Shown: positions 36,084 to 44,685 of the stretch, in pieces
Numbering within the stretch: position 1 is the first letter of the stretch
Layout: each line of letters starts with the position of its first letter
Assembly: GCF_036250735.1 (NCBI RefSeq)
Contig: NZ_CP109430.1
Location: 2,108,001 to 2,172,000 of the forward strand
Source: Streptosporangium sp. NBC_01495
GTDB taxonomy: Bacteria; Actinomycetota; Actinomycetes; Streptosporangiales; Streptosporangiaceae
DNA: 64,000 bases
Direction: 5' to 3'
Notes under the pieces: model-generated
Databases searched by the model: none
Told to the model about the DNA's origin: nothing
The model's input: the letters and a program-made list of their open reading frames with translations, nothing else
Translations under genes and position numbers: made by a program

Positions 36084-37498
36084 CGTGACCCCACCTTCTC
36101 CCGCACGAACCGGGCGAGCAGCCGCGGCAGGCCCTTGGCCAGGGTCTTGTCGAGGCTCCGCAGGAAGTACTCGACGTCGTCGGGCTCGATGGCGAGGGTC
36201 GGCGCGACGACGAGGGGGTTCTCGACGTTCGGGCTGTAGTACGACACGATGTCGTGCTCGCTGTAGAGGTCGGCGATCACCGAGAGGGTGATCAGCTTGG
36301 TGCGGAAGTGCGGGTCGCTGGAGAAGCCGGGCACCAGCTTGCCGGCCAGGTCGAGCACCTTGGGACCGCCGGTCAGGAACACCCCCCACAGCGCCCCGGT
36401 ACCGGTCACCTGGCCGACCACGTCCGGATGGCGCTTCTGGATGTTCTCCAGGCCGGGCTTCAGGATGCGCTCGATCTGCCGCGCCCGCGCGGGGTAGTCC
36501 TCCTCGACGATCACGTTGATCGCCTCGATCGCGGTGACGGTCTCCTCGCCGAACCCGTAGTAGGTCGTGCTGTGCAGGATGACGTCGGAGAGCCGGTCGT
36601 ACGCCTTGCGGAAGATTCGCTCTCGAGCCGTGTACCCGGCGATCGACGCCTTCCCGCCGCCCAGCGACTTCGAGTAGACGAGGATGTCGGGCAGCAGGTC
36701 CGGATACCGCATGAAGTAGAAGAGGCTGCCGGTCTTGCCCCAGCCGGTGTACACCTCGTCGAAGATCATGATGATGTCGTGCTCGTCGCAGAGCCGTCGC
36801 AGCTCGTGCAGGTCCGCCTCCGACCAGCTGCGCATGCTCGAGGCGCTGAACGGCTCGACCATGATCGCGTAGACGTCGCACTTCCCCTCGGGGGTGCGCG
36901 CGGCGTCGACCGCCGCCCGCACGGCCGCGATGTCGCCGTACGGGTGGACGACGATTCCCGGAAGCCCGGGGAATCGGAACGAGTTCTCCGACGATCCGGT
37001 CAGGCTCCCGGCCCCGAGGGTCTTGCCGTGGAAGCTGATGTCGGACCGCAGGATGGTGTTGCGCCGCCCGCCGTGATACTTGTACGCCATCTTGATGGCG
37101 CCCTCGTTGGCCTCGGCGCCCGAGTTCGGGAAGTAGGAGATGTTCAGGTCGCCCGGCAGCAGTGAGGCCACGTTGTGGCTCAGCGCGGCCACGTAGGGCG
37201 AGAAGAACGCCTTGTGGACCTCCATGCGCCCCTGGTCGGCGAAGCGGCGCCGGGCCGCCAGGATGCGCGGATGGTTGTGGCCGTGGTTGAGGACGCCGAC
37301 CCCTCCGGTGACGTCGAGGATCCGGCGGCCGTCACGGGTCCAGATCCAGGCTCCCTCGGCTCGTTCGGCAAGTTCACGACCGAAACCGAAAGAGGTCATG
37401 AGGTTGACCTGACTGCGGCTGACGTACTTCCCGTACAGGTTTTGGACCTGCTTTACGGTAAGGTTTTCACACTCATCGATGCCGATTAACTCAGACAC
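36065..37498 (-). CDS. Class III (PLP-dependent) aminotransferase
   Basis: The 477-aa protein has class III features: DVTGGVGVLNHGHNHPRIL, YFPNSGAEANEGAIKMAYKY, HGKTLGAGSLTG, IIMIFDEVYTGWGKTG and the PLP-lysine site VYSKSLGGGKASIAG. It would transfer an amino group to a keto or aldehyde substrate, possibly an amino-sugar or amino-alcohol building block here. GTG 37498 gives MSELIGIDE, and codon 4 is TTA (37489-37487), implying bldA-dependent translation. It heads the minus-strand operon aminotransferase-SDR-UbiA-SARP. Confidence 0.88.
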   Translation of the reverse strand: MSELIGIDECENLTVKQVQNLYGKYVSRSQVNLMTSFGFGRELAERAEGAWIWTRDGRRILDVTGGVGVLNHGHNHPRILAARRRFADQGRMEVHKAFFSPYVAALSHNVASLLPGDLNISYFPNSGAEANEGAIKMAYKYHGGRRNTILRSDISFHGKTLGAGSLTGSSENSFRFPGLPGIVVHPYGDIAAVRAAVDAARTPEGKCDVYAIMVEPFSASSMRSWSEADLHELRRLCDEHDIIMIFDEVYTGWGKTGSLFYFMRYPDLLPDILVYSKSLGGGKASIAGYTARERIFRKAYDRLSDVILHSTTYYGFGEETVTAIEAINVIVEEDYPARARQIERILKPGLENIQKRHPDVVGQVTGTGALWGVFLTGGPKVLDLAGKLVPGFSSDPHFRTKLITLSVIADLYSEHDIVSYYSPNVENPLVVAPTLAIEPDDVEYFLRSLDKTLAKGLPRLLARFVREKVGSRWPIGS

Positions 37499-38017
37499 GT
37501 CCGCCCTTTCCTGGCGTTTTCCCGCGATTTTGCAGCTTCTGGCGTCACAGATGAGTTCGGTCCGAGGATGGCAATCGTCGCGAGGTGGGTGCCCGTTGGG
37601 CTCCTGCGGCACTACCGCCGCTGTCACCGGTCAACCCTTGGGTCTTCCTGCGCAAGGTGCCGGCCTTCTCTCTAGAGGTGTGAGAAGACAAGAGACATGT
37701 CGCTAATAGTGTTAAATGTGGCTATACCTCGCACCATACAAGTCTGTATAGGTTGGCCCATCACTCGACGAACCATGAGCGGAATACGGTATGGTGCGAC
37801 GCGCGACCTTGAGGGTTCGTCTTTCGGAGATCCCGCGGCCATCGCGGTTGTATGTGACGATGATTTCGGGCGTGCCGGATTCAGCGATTACGGCGGGTGT
37901 GCATGAGGATTATTTCCGGCGCGTTAAATCCGATTACGGCGGATGCCGGAGAAGGTTATTTCCAGCGCGTCAAATCCCGTGATCGCGACAGGGGACGCGA
38001 GGATTGTTTCCAGCACG
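37499..38017. other. Regulatory gap upstream of the aminotransferase operon
   Basis: 519 bp without a gene. It includes stacked palindromes at 37722-37799 and a four-unit ~47-bp minisatellite at 37858-38030, both listed separately. The upstream region 37499-37720 must carry the promoter of the aminotransferase operon, but I could not pick it with confidence. Confidence 0.45.
37722..37799. promoter_or_regulatory. Nested palindromes upstream of the aminotransferase operon
   Basis: Three inverted repeats interlock: TCGCACCATAC (37729-37739) with GTATGGTGCGA (37789-37799), CTATAC (37722-37727) with GTATAG (37746-37751), and ATACA-AGTC-TGTAT (37736-37749). The AT-rich setting and symmetry suggest operator sites or RNA structure. 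They lie about 225-300 bp before the aminotransferase start. Confidence 0.4.
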
Positions 38018-38030
38018 TCAGATCTGTCGC
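37858..38030. repeat. Degenerate ~47-bp tandem repeat, about 4 units
   Basis: Units carry variants of GAGGATTATTTCCGGCGCGT and AAATCCGATTACGGCGGATG. The last unit overlaps the 3' end of the large SARP gene (stop at 38018), so part of the repeat is coding. Confidence 0.6.
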
Positions 38031-40567
38031 TGGTTTCGGTCACGCTTTTTCTCGTCGCTGTTGATCAGATGGAGAGCGTGGAGGATGGCCGCGCTCGTCC
38101 GCCAGCACTCGCGGGCCTGCGCGTTGTCTCCCAGATCCTGATACGCCCGGCCCAACCCCCACCAGTGCTCCGCCATGTGGTAGGTCCCGACGGTGCCGCC
38201 CGCGAGATCGGCCTCCAGTGCCTCGTGATAGCAGAGGGTCGCCATGTCCGGCCGACCGGCGAGACGGTGCGTCTCCGCCAGGTGTCCCAGGCTCAGGGCG
38301 GTGCTCACCGGATCCCCGGCCTCCCGCGAGAAGGCGGCCGTCTCGGCGGAGGAGCGGGCCGGCTCGTCGAGCGGCCCCACGCGGCGAGCGGTGATGTCAG
38401 GGTCGGCCGGTGCGGCCACCTCACCTCCGCGATCACCCGGACGCCCCGCCGCCAGGACCGGCGACTCTCCGAAGGAGCCCCGCTGCCCCCGGCCGCCCCA
38501 CCCGTACGACGGCTGGTGCGGGACGGCGCCGTGGACGATCGAGAGACCGGTGCCGTCCCCCGCCGCGCCGGGCACCTGGCGCGCGGTGGAGATCAGGTCG
38601 GCCATCTTGGCGTTGAGCCATCGGGGGTCGGTCGTGAAGCCGTCGGCCGCCATGTTGAAGCGGCCGAGCGCCATGTGCCCGAACTTGGCGTTCCGCTTGG
38701 TCCGCCGGTCGCGTACGTCGCCGAGGGCGCAGGCGATGACGAGAGAGCTGTGCAGCGCCCGCCGTACGGCCTGCACCTGCTCCTCCTCGGTCTCCTCCTG
38801 CCGGGTTCGTTCGCGGGCGAACAGGCAGAGCAGGTCGTGCATGCGATACCGGTCGGTGTCGCGGACCTCGAGGAGCTGGACGTCCGCGAGATGATCCAGG
38901 AGGTTCGCGGTCTGCTCCTCCGAGCGGTTGGCCAGCGCCGCGGCGACCGCGACACTGATGTCGGATCCGCCGAGCAGGCCCAGCAGCCGGAACATGCGGG
39001 AGTGCTCGGCGTCCAGGCTGCGGTAACTCACCATGAAGCAGGCCCGGACCGCCCGGTCGTCGGCCTGCAACTCGGACAGGCGGTGATCCTCGACCGCGAG
39101 ACGGTCGGCGAGGACCCGCAGCGACAGGCCCGGCCGGGCGATCAGCCGGGCGGCGGCGATCCTGATCGCGAGCGGCAGGCCGCCGCAGAGCCGTACGATC
39201 GCGCGCGCCGCCCAAGGATCGGCGGCGACGCGCTCGTCGCCGATCAGGCGGCTCAGCAGGGTGATCATCTCGTCCTCGGCCATGACGTCGAGGCGGAGAT
39301 GCGCGACGGCGTCCAGGGAGGTCAGCATCCTCCGGGCGGTGATCAGCACGCAGCAGGTGGGGCTGGCGGGCAGCAACGGCCGTACCTGCGCGGCGTCCCG
39401 GGCGTTGTCGAACAGGAAGAGCAGGTGTTTGCCGTCGGTCAGCGAACGAAACCGCGCGGCCGCCTCGTCCACCTCGGTCGGCACGACCGCGTCGTCGCCG
39501 CCGAGGGAGCGTAGGAGACGGGCGAGAACCTCGGCAGGGTTCAGCGGCTTGACGTTGGGGGTGGAGCCGTGCAGATTCACGTAGAGCTGCCCGTCGGGAA
39601 ACCGGTCCGCGATCTGGTGGGCGACGTGTACGGCGAACGCCGACTTGCCGATCCCGGCCGCTCCGGCGACCGCGGAGACGACGATGTGGCCCGGACTCGC
39701 GGAGATCAGCGCCGTCCGTAGCCGTGAGACCTCGGCGGCGCGCCCGGTGAAGGCGGCCGAGTCGATCGGGAGCTCGGCCGGGGCGAAAACCCTTCGGGCG
39801 ACGATCGACGGTGACGGTGCCGCCAGCGCGGAGTCGTCGACGAGGATCTGCTGGTGCATGCGGATCAGGTCCGGGCCGGGATCGACGCCCAGCTCCGCGG
39901 CGAGCATCTCCCGCGCGCGCTGGTACACCGCGAGCGCGTCGGCCCGGCGGCCGGAGCGGTACAGGGCGAGCATGAGCTGTGCCCGGAGCCGTTCGTTCAG
40001 CGGGTCCCTGCGGGTCAACGCCTCCAGATCGGGAAGCGCCTCGCCGTGCTGGCCCAGCGCCAGACGGGCCTCCAGCGAGGCGTCCATGACGGTCGTCCTC
40101 AGCCGCTCCAGCCGCGCCGCCTCGCCCCGCAACGGCTCGGGCAGGGACAACCCCTCCAGAACCGCCTCGGCGCGCCAGAGGCCCAAAGCCCGGGTGCACC
40201 GTTCGAGTGCGACGTCATTTCGCCCTTCGGATAACATCAGGCGTCCTTGAGCGGCGAGTTCTTCGAACAATCTCACGTCTATTTCACCGGGGGCGACCCG
40301 GAGCACATACCCGTTTGAACCCGCCTCGATCCGGGAAGGCGAACCGAGCACCCGGCGCAGCGCGGAGATATAGGTGTAGAGGTTCGACTCGGCGTTGGCG
40401 GGAGCGTGTTCACCCCACAGCCAGTCGAGCATCCGATGGGTGGGGATCGCCTTACCGGCATTGAGCAGGAGGGCGGCGAGCAACACCCGCTGTTTGCGTC
40501 GTCCAAGTGCGATCGGCTGTCCATTGGCCGTCCGCACTTCGATCGGTCCAAGAATCTTGAAATCCAT
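38018..40567 (-). CDS. AfsR-like SARP regulator with BTAD and NB-ARC domains, shortened C-terminus
   Basis: The 849-aa protein has an OmpR-type winged helix (FKILGPIEVRTANGQPIALG), a BTAD domain (EIDVRLFEELAAQGRLML, LGVDPGPDLIRMHQ) and an NB-ARC ATPase with P-loop SAVAGAAGIGKSAFA and LLFLFDNARDA. The AfsR-like C-terminal TPR array seems partly lost: after DPRWLNAKMADLISTARQV comes a ~60-residue Gly/Pro-rich stretch before only about two TPR-like units resume (STALSLGHLAETHRLAGRPD). Codon 112 is TTA. ATG 40567 has GAAGAG at 8 nt; GTG 40576 and ATG 40573 are alternatives. It is a candidate pathway regulator of the glycosyltransferase cluster. Confidence 0.85.
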   Translation of the reverse strand: MDFKILGPIEVRTANGQPIALGRRKQRVLLAALLLNAGKAIPTHRMLDWLWGEHAPANAESNLYTYISALRRVLGSPSRIEAGSNGYVLRVAPGEIDVRLFEELAAQGRLMLSEGRNDVALERCTRALGLWRAEAVLEGLSLPEPLRGEAARLERLRTTVMDASLEARLALGQHGEALPDLEALTRRDPLNERLRAQLMLALYRSGRRADALAVYQRAREMLAAELGVDPGPDLIRMHQQILVDDSALAAPSPSIVARRVFAPAELPIDSAAFTGRAAEVSRLRTALISASPGHIVVSAVAGAAGIGKSAFAVHVAHQIADRFPDGQLYVNLHGSTPNVKPLNPAEVLARLLRSLGGDDAVVPTEVDEAAARFRSLTDGKHLLFLFDNARDAAQVRPLLPASPTCCVLITARRMLTSLDAVAHLRLDVMAEDEMITLLSRLIGDERVAADPWAARAIVRLCGGLPLAIRIAAARLIARPGLSLRVLADRLAVEDHRLSELQADDRAVRACFMVSYRSLDAEHSRMFRLLGLLGGSDISVAVAAALANRSEEQTANLLDHLADVQLLEVRDTDRYRMHDLLCLFARERTRQEETEEEQVQAVRRALHSSLVIACALGDVRDRRTKRNAKFGHMALGRFNMAADGFTTDPRWLNAKMADLISTARQVPGAAGDGTGLSIVHGAVPHQPSYGWGGRGQRGSFGESPVLAAGRPGDRGGEVAAPADPDITARRVGPLDEPARSSAETAAFSREAGDPVSTALSLGHLAETHRLAGRPDMATLCYHEALEADLAGGTVGTYHMAEHWWGLGRAYQDLGDNAQARECWRTSAAILHALHLINSDEKKRDRNQRQI

Positions 40568-41197
40568 CGGCATCACTCTTCAGCGCATACCATGCACCAA
40601 CATGAACCGTACAAATGCGTATAAATCTGTGTTTACATAGCGACTCATGATCGCGGGCTGCAACTTCGGAGGGTACTCACCTAAAGGGAAGAAAAAGATT
40701 ACGCGGCCGGTGCTCCCGGGCAGTCGAACTCCAGTGCGGCGTTCACCAACGCGTGTCGTGATCGCCCCCGGTCGATCATTCCGACCAGGGGCGTCGTGCG
40801 CGACGGGAGGGTCGCGTCACGGCATGGACCCTGGGTTTTGGACCTTGGACCTTGGACCTTGGACGCGCCGACCGGTACCGACCGGCGCCGACCGCCCGTC
40901 CGCGCGCACGGCATGGATCCTGTGCGCGCCGATCGGCACCGCCCGTCCGCGCGTACGGCGTGGATACTGGGCATGCTGCCCGGCGCCGGCAGCCACCGCT
41001 TCCCGCGTCACCGGGTGGTCGGGTTCTCCCCGGTTACGGTGACGCGGGTCGGCGGGGTCGGCGACGCCGCCGAACGCCCTCCCGGAGTCGTCCGGGACCT
41101 CCCCGCTTCCGGTGAGGAGGGGCGGCGCCGCTGAGCGCCCCGGAGTCGTCCGGGACCTCTCCGGTCCGGTGACACGCGGGGCGGCAGGTCTTCCGGA
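40568..41197. other. Gap with GC-rich repeats
   Basis: 630 bp without a supported gene. 40600-40650 is AT-rich (TACAAATGCGTATAAATCTG) and should carry the promoter of the large SARP gene. 40846-40862 holds three copies of GGACCTT. 40863-40990 repeats ACCGCCCGTCCGCGCG and ACGGCATGGATCCTG-like pieces, and 41000-41170 repeats CCGGTGAC-containing segments. A short open frame ending at 40699 on the minus strand lacks a recognisable domain and was not called. Confidence 0.5.
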
Positions 41198-41536
41198 TCA
41201 GCCCTCCGCGCGCTTCTGACGCTCGTTGTAGGCCCTCATCCGGGGGGGATAGCCGGTCAGCTGCACGTCGTAGACGGGCAGGGCCAGGTCGCGGGCCACC
41301 TTGCGGATCACCGCGGGGGAGCCGACCCGGCGCCGGGTCCACTCACCGTCGTCGGCGACGGCCACCGCCGTGGTGTTCGTCGCGAAGGTCTCGGGCTCGA
41401 CGTAGAACTCGACACCACGGCGTGACTTCGCGAAGGCGATGAGCGCCTCGATGTCGGCGTCGGTCGTGGCGCGGTCGAACTTGGCGATCTTCGGCCCGCG
41501 CAGCCGCCTCAACCCATAGCGATCTCGCCATCTCAT
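41198..41536 (-). CDS. Conserved actinobacterial hypothetical protein
   Basis: The 112-aa protein begins MRWRDRYGLRRLRGPKIAKF and contains IEALIAFAKSRRGVEFYVEP, TNTTAVAVADDGEWTRRRVG and VYDVQLTGYPPRMRAYN. I recall near-identical short proteins in many actinomycetes, without an assigned function. It is basic, has no signal peptide or membrane segment, and is divergent from the DUF1707 gene. Confidence 0.75.
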   Translation of the reverse strand: MRWRDRYGLRRLRGPKIAKFDRATTDADIEALIAFAKSRRGVEFYVEPETFATNTTAVAVADDGEWTRRRVGSPAVIRKVARDLALPVYDVQLTGYPPRMRAYNERQKRAEG

Positions 41537-41681
41537 ATTTCCTTGTATACCTCTCCTGCTCGTTCCATGGCGGAAGGCCAGGGATGGGTCTCAGGGGCTT
41601 ATGGGGGTTCATCCTGATATACGGGGCCGACAATCTGGACGAGCATTGAGGTCGAAGCGGCGACGAAAGGGTATCGGTCTC

Positions 41682-42320
41682 ATGGCAGGCACAGCGACAC
41701 CAGCGGGCCCGGAATACGGGAGAGTGCCGGCGGCAGGCCCCCAGCCCGGTCACGCGGGGCTTCGGGTCAGCGACCAGGACCGCGAGCGGGTGGTCGAGCA
41801 CGTCCAGACCGCCTACGCGGAGGGCAGGTTCGACAAGACCGAGTTCGACGACAGGCTGGAACGGGCCATGACGGCCCGCGTCCACGGAGACCTCGTCCCG
41901 ATCATGAACGAGCTGTACGGCACCCACCCGGCCAGGCTCGCGCCCTACCCGCCCGTCGCGGGCCGGGTCGCGTACGGTCACCACGCGTCCGCCGACAGGC
42001 GGGGTGAGACCGGAGCCGAGCGTCTCGGCGCGGTGGCGTCGCACCTGCTCCCGCTGGTCGGCTTTCCCGTCATCGGCCCGGCCGTCATGATGCTCACCGC
42101 GGGCAGGACGTCGCCCTACGTCCGGGCGCACTCGGTGGAGGCCCTCAACTTCCAGCTGACGATGCTCGCGGCCACCATCGTGCTGGCGATCACGGTCATC
42201 GGTTTCGTCCTGACACCCCTGCTCTGGATCGGCGGCGTGGTCCTGTCCGTGGTCGGCGCCGTGGCCGCGGCGGGCGACGGCGACTTCCGATACCCCCTCA
42301 CCCTGCGTCTCGTGAAATGA
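41682..42320 (+). CDS. DUF1707 + DUF4870 membrane protein
   Basis: The 212-aa protein has an N-terminal DUF1707 domain (RVSDQDRERVVEHVQTAYAE then GRFDKTEFDDRLERAMTAR) and a C-terminal DUF4870-type unit of three or four helices (LGAVASHLLPLVGFPVIGP, VRAHSVEALNFQLTMLAATI, VITVIGFVLTPLLWIGGVVL). Both domains are common actinobacterial modules of unknown function. GAAAGG lies 11 nt before ATG 41682, a long spacing. The domain order is normal for this fusion. Confidence 0.85.
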   Translation: MAGTATPAGPEYGRVPAAGPQPGHAGLRVSDQDRERVVEHVQTAYAEGRFDKTEFDDRLERAMTARVHGDLVPIMNELYGTHPARLAPYPPVAGRVAYGHHASADRRGETGAERLGAVASHLLPLVGFPVIGPAVMMLTAGRTSPYVRAHSVEALNFQLTMLAATIVLAITVIGFVLTPLLWIGGVVLSVVGAVAAAGDGDFRYPLTLRLVK

Positions 42321-42460
42321 CACCCGCGGCGTTCCGCGAGAGGACACCCGCGGTGTCTCGTGAGGCGACAGCCGCGGTGTCTCGTGAGGCGACACCCGTG
42401 CGAAACGACGTGCGCGGGATGTGACACCCGCACAGGACGTGACATCCGCGCGGCGGGACG
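42321..42460. repeat. Degenerate repeat between convergent genes
   Basis: GACACCCGCGGTGTCTCGTG-like units repeat about six times in the 140 bp between the DUF1707 and LigB stops. Confidence 0.6.
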
Positions 42461-43987
42461 TCAGAGCATGAGGGAGCGGACCATGTCGACGGTGTCGGCC
42501 TGGTCCGCGGTCTTGTCGGTGCGGTAGCGGATGACCCTGGCGAAGCGCAACGCCATGCCGCCGGGATAGCGGCTCGACTGCTGCACGCCGTCGAAGGCGA
42601 TCTCGACGACCATCTCGGGGCGGACGGTGACCGTCCAGCCGTCGGTGGGACCCTCGGCGATACCGAGGAAGCGGTCCGTCTGCCAGGCGAGCAACTCGTC
42701 GGTCAGGCCCTTGAAGGTCTTGCCGAGCATGACGAACCCGCCGGTCAGCGGGTCGCGGGCACCCAGGTGCAGATTGGAGAGCCTGCCCTCGCGGCGGCCG
42801 TGGCCCCATTCGGCGGCCAGGACGACGAGGTCGAGCGTGTGCCGGGGCTTCACCTTGATCCACCCGGCGCCGCGCCGCCCGGCGGCATAGGGCGTCAGGA
42901 GGGACTTGACCACCACGCCCTCGTGGCCGCTCCTGATCACGTCCTTGAAGAACGCCTCGCCGTCCGCGACGTCGCCGGTGACCAGGCGGGGGGTCACCAG
43001 CTCCGGGGGCACGGCGGCGGCCAGGGCCGCGTGGCGCGCCTCACCCGGCAGGTCGAGCAGGTCGGCGCCGTCGACCCGCAGCGCGTCGAAGAAGAAGACG
43101 CTCAGCGGGGTTCTCTCGCGCACGCGCGGCACGTCGGTGCGGCTGGACACGCGGCCCGAGGTGACCTGGAAGGGCTCGGGGCGGCCGTCGGCGCGCAGCG
43201 CGATGACCTCGCCGTCGAGGACCAGGTCGCGGGAGGGCAGGACGCTCATCGCCTCGACCAGCTCGGGCACCTGCGCGGTGATGTCCTCGAGGGCGCGGGT
43301 GAAGACGGTGACCCGGTCGCCCGAGCGGTGTGCCTGGACCCTGACGCCGTCGAGCTTCCACTCGACGGCGACCGGCCCGCCGAGCTTGCCGAACGCGGTC
43401 GCGATGGAGGTGGCGCTCTGGGCGAGCATCGGCGACACAGGGCGGCCGACCTCCAGGTGGAAGGCGCGCAGCGCCTCGACCCCGCCGTCCAGGGCGGCGG
43501 CGCCGACGGCGGGAAGCCAGCCGCGCAGCGTCAGCGCCCGCCTGACCTCGGCGGCCGGCACCCCGGCCGCCTTCGCCACGGCCTCGACCATCACTCCCTC
43601 AAGCGCGCCCTGGCGCAGCTCGCCCCGGAGCAGCCGCGACAGGAAGACCTGCTCCTGGCGGGTGAGGGCGCCGAACAGCTCGGAGACCAGCGTCCTGCGC
43701 GCGCCCTGCGACCCGGGACCGGCCAGGGCCTTGATCCGGTCGAGGAGGTCGTGGACCCCGCGCAGGGTGGCGGTGGCGGCCAGCCGGGGCTCGGGCGGGT
43801 CCTGCAGGCTCGTCCAGCCCACCCCGACGTTGCGCTGCGGCAGCTCCCCGGAGAGGTAGGCGATGGCGATCTCCGCCTCGTCCGGCTCGACCCTGCCGAG
43901 CAGCTCCGCGAGGTGGGCGGTCTTCGCCAGCCGGGCGGAGCTGGCGGTCACGGCCGCCGAGGTGCGCGCGAGGTCGATCAACAACAC
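42461..43987 (-). CDS. ligB: ATP-dependent DNA ligase, LigB type
   Basis: The 508-aa protein matches mycobacterial LigB along its length: N-terminal LLIDLARTSAAVTASSARLA, AYLSGELPQRNVGVGW, catalytic motif I VEWKLDGVRVQAHR with the nucleophilic Lys, LDGEVIALRADG, FFFDALRVDG, HEGVVVKSLLTPYAAG and GAGWIKVKP. It seals nicks in repair or replication and is normally dispensable beside the NAD-dependent LigA. GTG 43987 is chosen because LigB proteins start at this LL(I/H)D segment; ATG 44017 is an in-frame alternative. Confidence 0.9.
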   Translation of the reverse strand: MLLIDLARTSAAVTASSARLAKTAHLAELLGRVEPDEAEIAIAYLSGELPQRNVGVGWTSLQDPPEPRLAATATLRGVHDLLDRIKALAGPGSQGARRTLVSELFGALTRQEQVFLSRLLRGELRQGALEGVMVEAVAKAAGVPAAEVRRALTLRGWLPAVGAAALDGGVEALRAFHLEVGRPVSPMLAQSATSIATAFGKLGGPVAVEWKLDGVRVQAHRSGDRVTVFTRALEDITAQVPELVEAMSVLPSRDLVLDGEVIALRADGRPEPFQVTSGRVSSRTDVPRVRERTPLSVFFFDALRVDGADLLDLPGEARHAALAAAVPPELVTPRLVTGDVADGEAFFKDVIRSGHEGVVVKSLLTPYAAGRRGAGWIKVKPRHTLDLVVLAAEWGHGRREGRLSNLHLGARDPLTGGFVMLGKTFKGLTDELLAWQTDRFLGIAEGPTDGWTVTVRPEMVVEIAFDGVQQSSRYPGGMALRFARVIRYRTDKTADQADTVDMVRSLML

Positions 43988-44017
43988 AATGGCCAGCTTA
44001 AGAGCTACAAGCGGCAT

Positions 44018-44252
44018 TTCGGTGAGGTGAAGCGCTGCTTTTCGGAGTCATCGCGTTTTCGGGAGAGGGAACCTTCCCCTGAACCCCACTGAACGTGAGA
44101 TGACCGCCCGGTTAAGGCACGCGGGGGACGCCGGTGGACACGGGGGACGGGACGGACGAGGAGGGCGGGAAGACGCGGAGGACACCGGGGACAGGGGGAC
44201 GCGGAGCCAGAGACGCGGAGGCCACCGGACACCGGGATGTGACAGGACACGT
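44018..44252. repeat. GC-rich repeat patch upstream of ligB
   Basis: Between about 44106 and 44235 the motifs GACGCGGAG, GACACGGGGGACGG and GACACCGGG recur irregularly, making a degenerate purine-rich repeat in the 323-bp gap between ligB and the FKBP gene. No gene is seen. Confidence 0.45.
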
Positions 44253-44287
44253 CGGGCGGGCCGCCCGTCGCCGGTGAGGCCCGCCCG
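44253..44287 (-). terminator. Hairpin after FKBP gene
   Basis: CGGGCGGGCC (44253-44262) and GGCCCGCCCG (44278-44287) form a 10-bp stem with a 15-nt loop, 24 bp beyond the FKBP stop. Confidence 0.6.
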
Positions 44288-44310
44288 CCCGTGCCGTCTC
44301 GCCCCGGTTG

Positions 44311-44685
44311 TCAGCTCACGCCGAGCAGGTCCACGACGAAGATGAGCGTCTCGCCCGGCTTGATGCGGGCGCCCGCACCGGCGCTGCCGTAGCCGAGGTG
44401 CGGCGGGATGGTGAGACGGCGGCGGCCGCCGACCTTCATGCCCGCGACGCCCTGGTCCCAGCCCGCGATGACCCGGCCCCCGCCCAGCGGGAACTGGAAG
44501 GTGTCGCCGCGGTTCCACGACGCGTCGAACTCCTCGCCCGTCGAGAAGGCCACGCCGACGTAGTGCACGGTGACCTGGTGTCCCGGCTTGGCCTCCGGGC
44601 CGTCCCCTACGACGATGTCGACGATCTCCAGCTCCGAGGGCGGGGCGCCTTCCGGAAAGTCGATCTCCGGCTTCTCCAGTGCCAC
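44311..44685 (-). CDS. FKBP-type peptidyl-prolyl cis-trans isomerase
   Basis: The 124-aa single-domain FKBP has the family landmarks: GHQVTVHYVGVAFSTGEEFD, FPLGGGRVIAGWDQGVAGM, GGRRRLTIPPHLGYGSAGAG and FVVDLLGV. It should catalyse proline isomerisation in the cytoplasm; there is no signal peptide. GTG 44685 follows AAGGAG. It is monocistronic. Confidence 0.94.
   Translation of the reverse strand: MALEKPEIDFPEGAPPSELEIVDIVVGDGPEAKPGHQVTVHYVGVAFSTGEEFDASWNRGDTFQFPLGGGRVIAGWDQGVAGMKVGGRRRLTIPPHLGYGSAGAGARIKPGETLIFVVDLLGVS

Noticed and set aside
40699..40974. Small minus-strand gene ending LEFDCPGAPAA
   Set aside because: Most of it is translated repeat DNA, with no ribosome-binding site and no recognisable domain.
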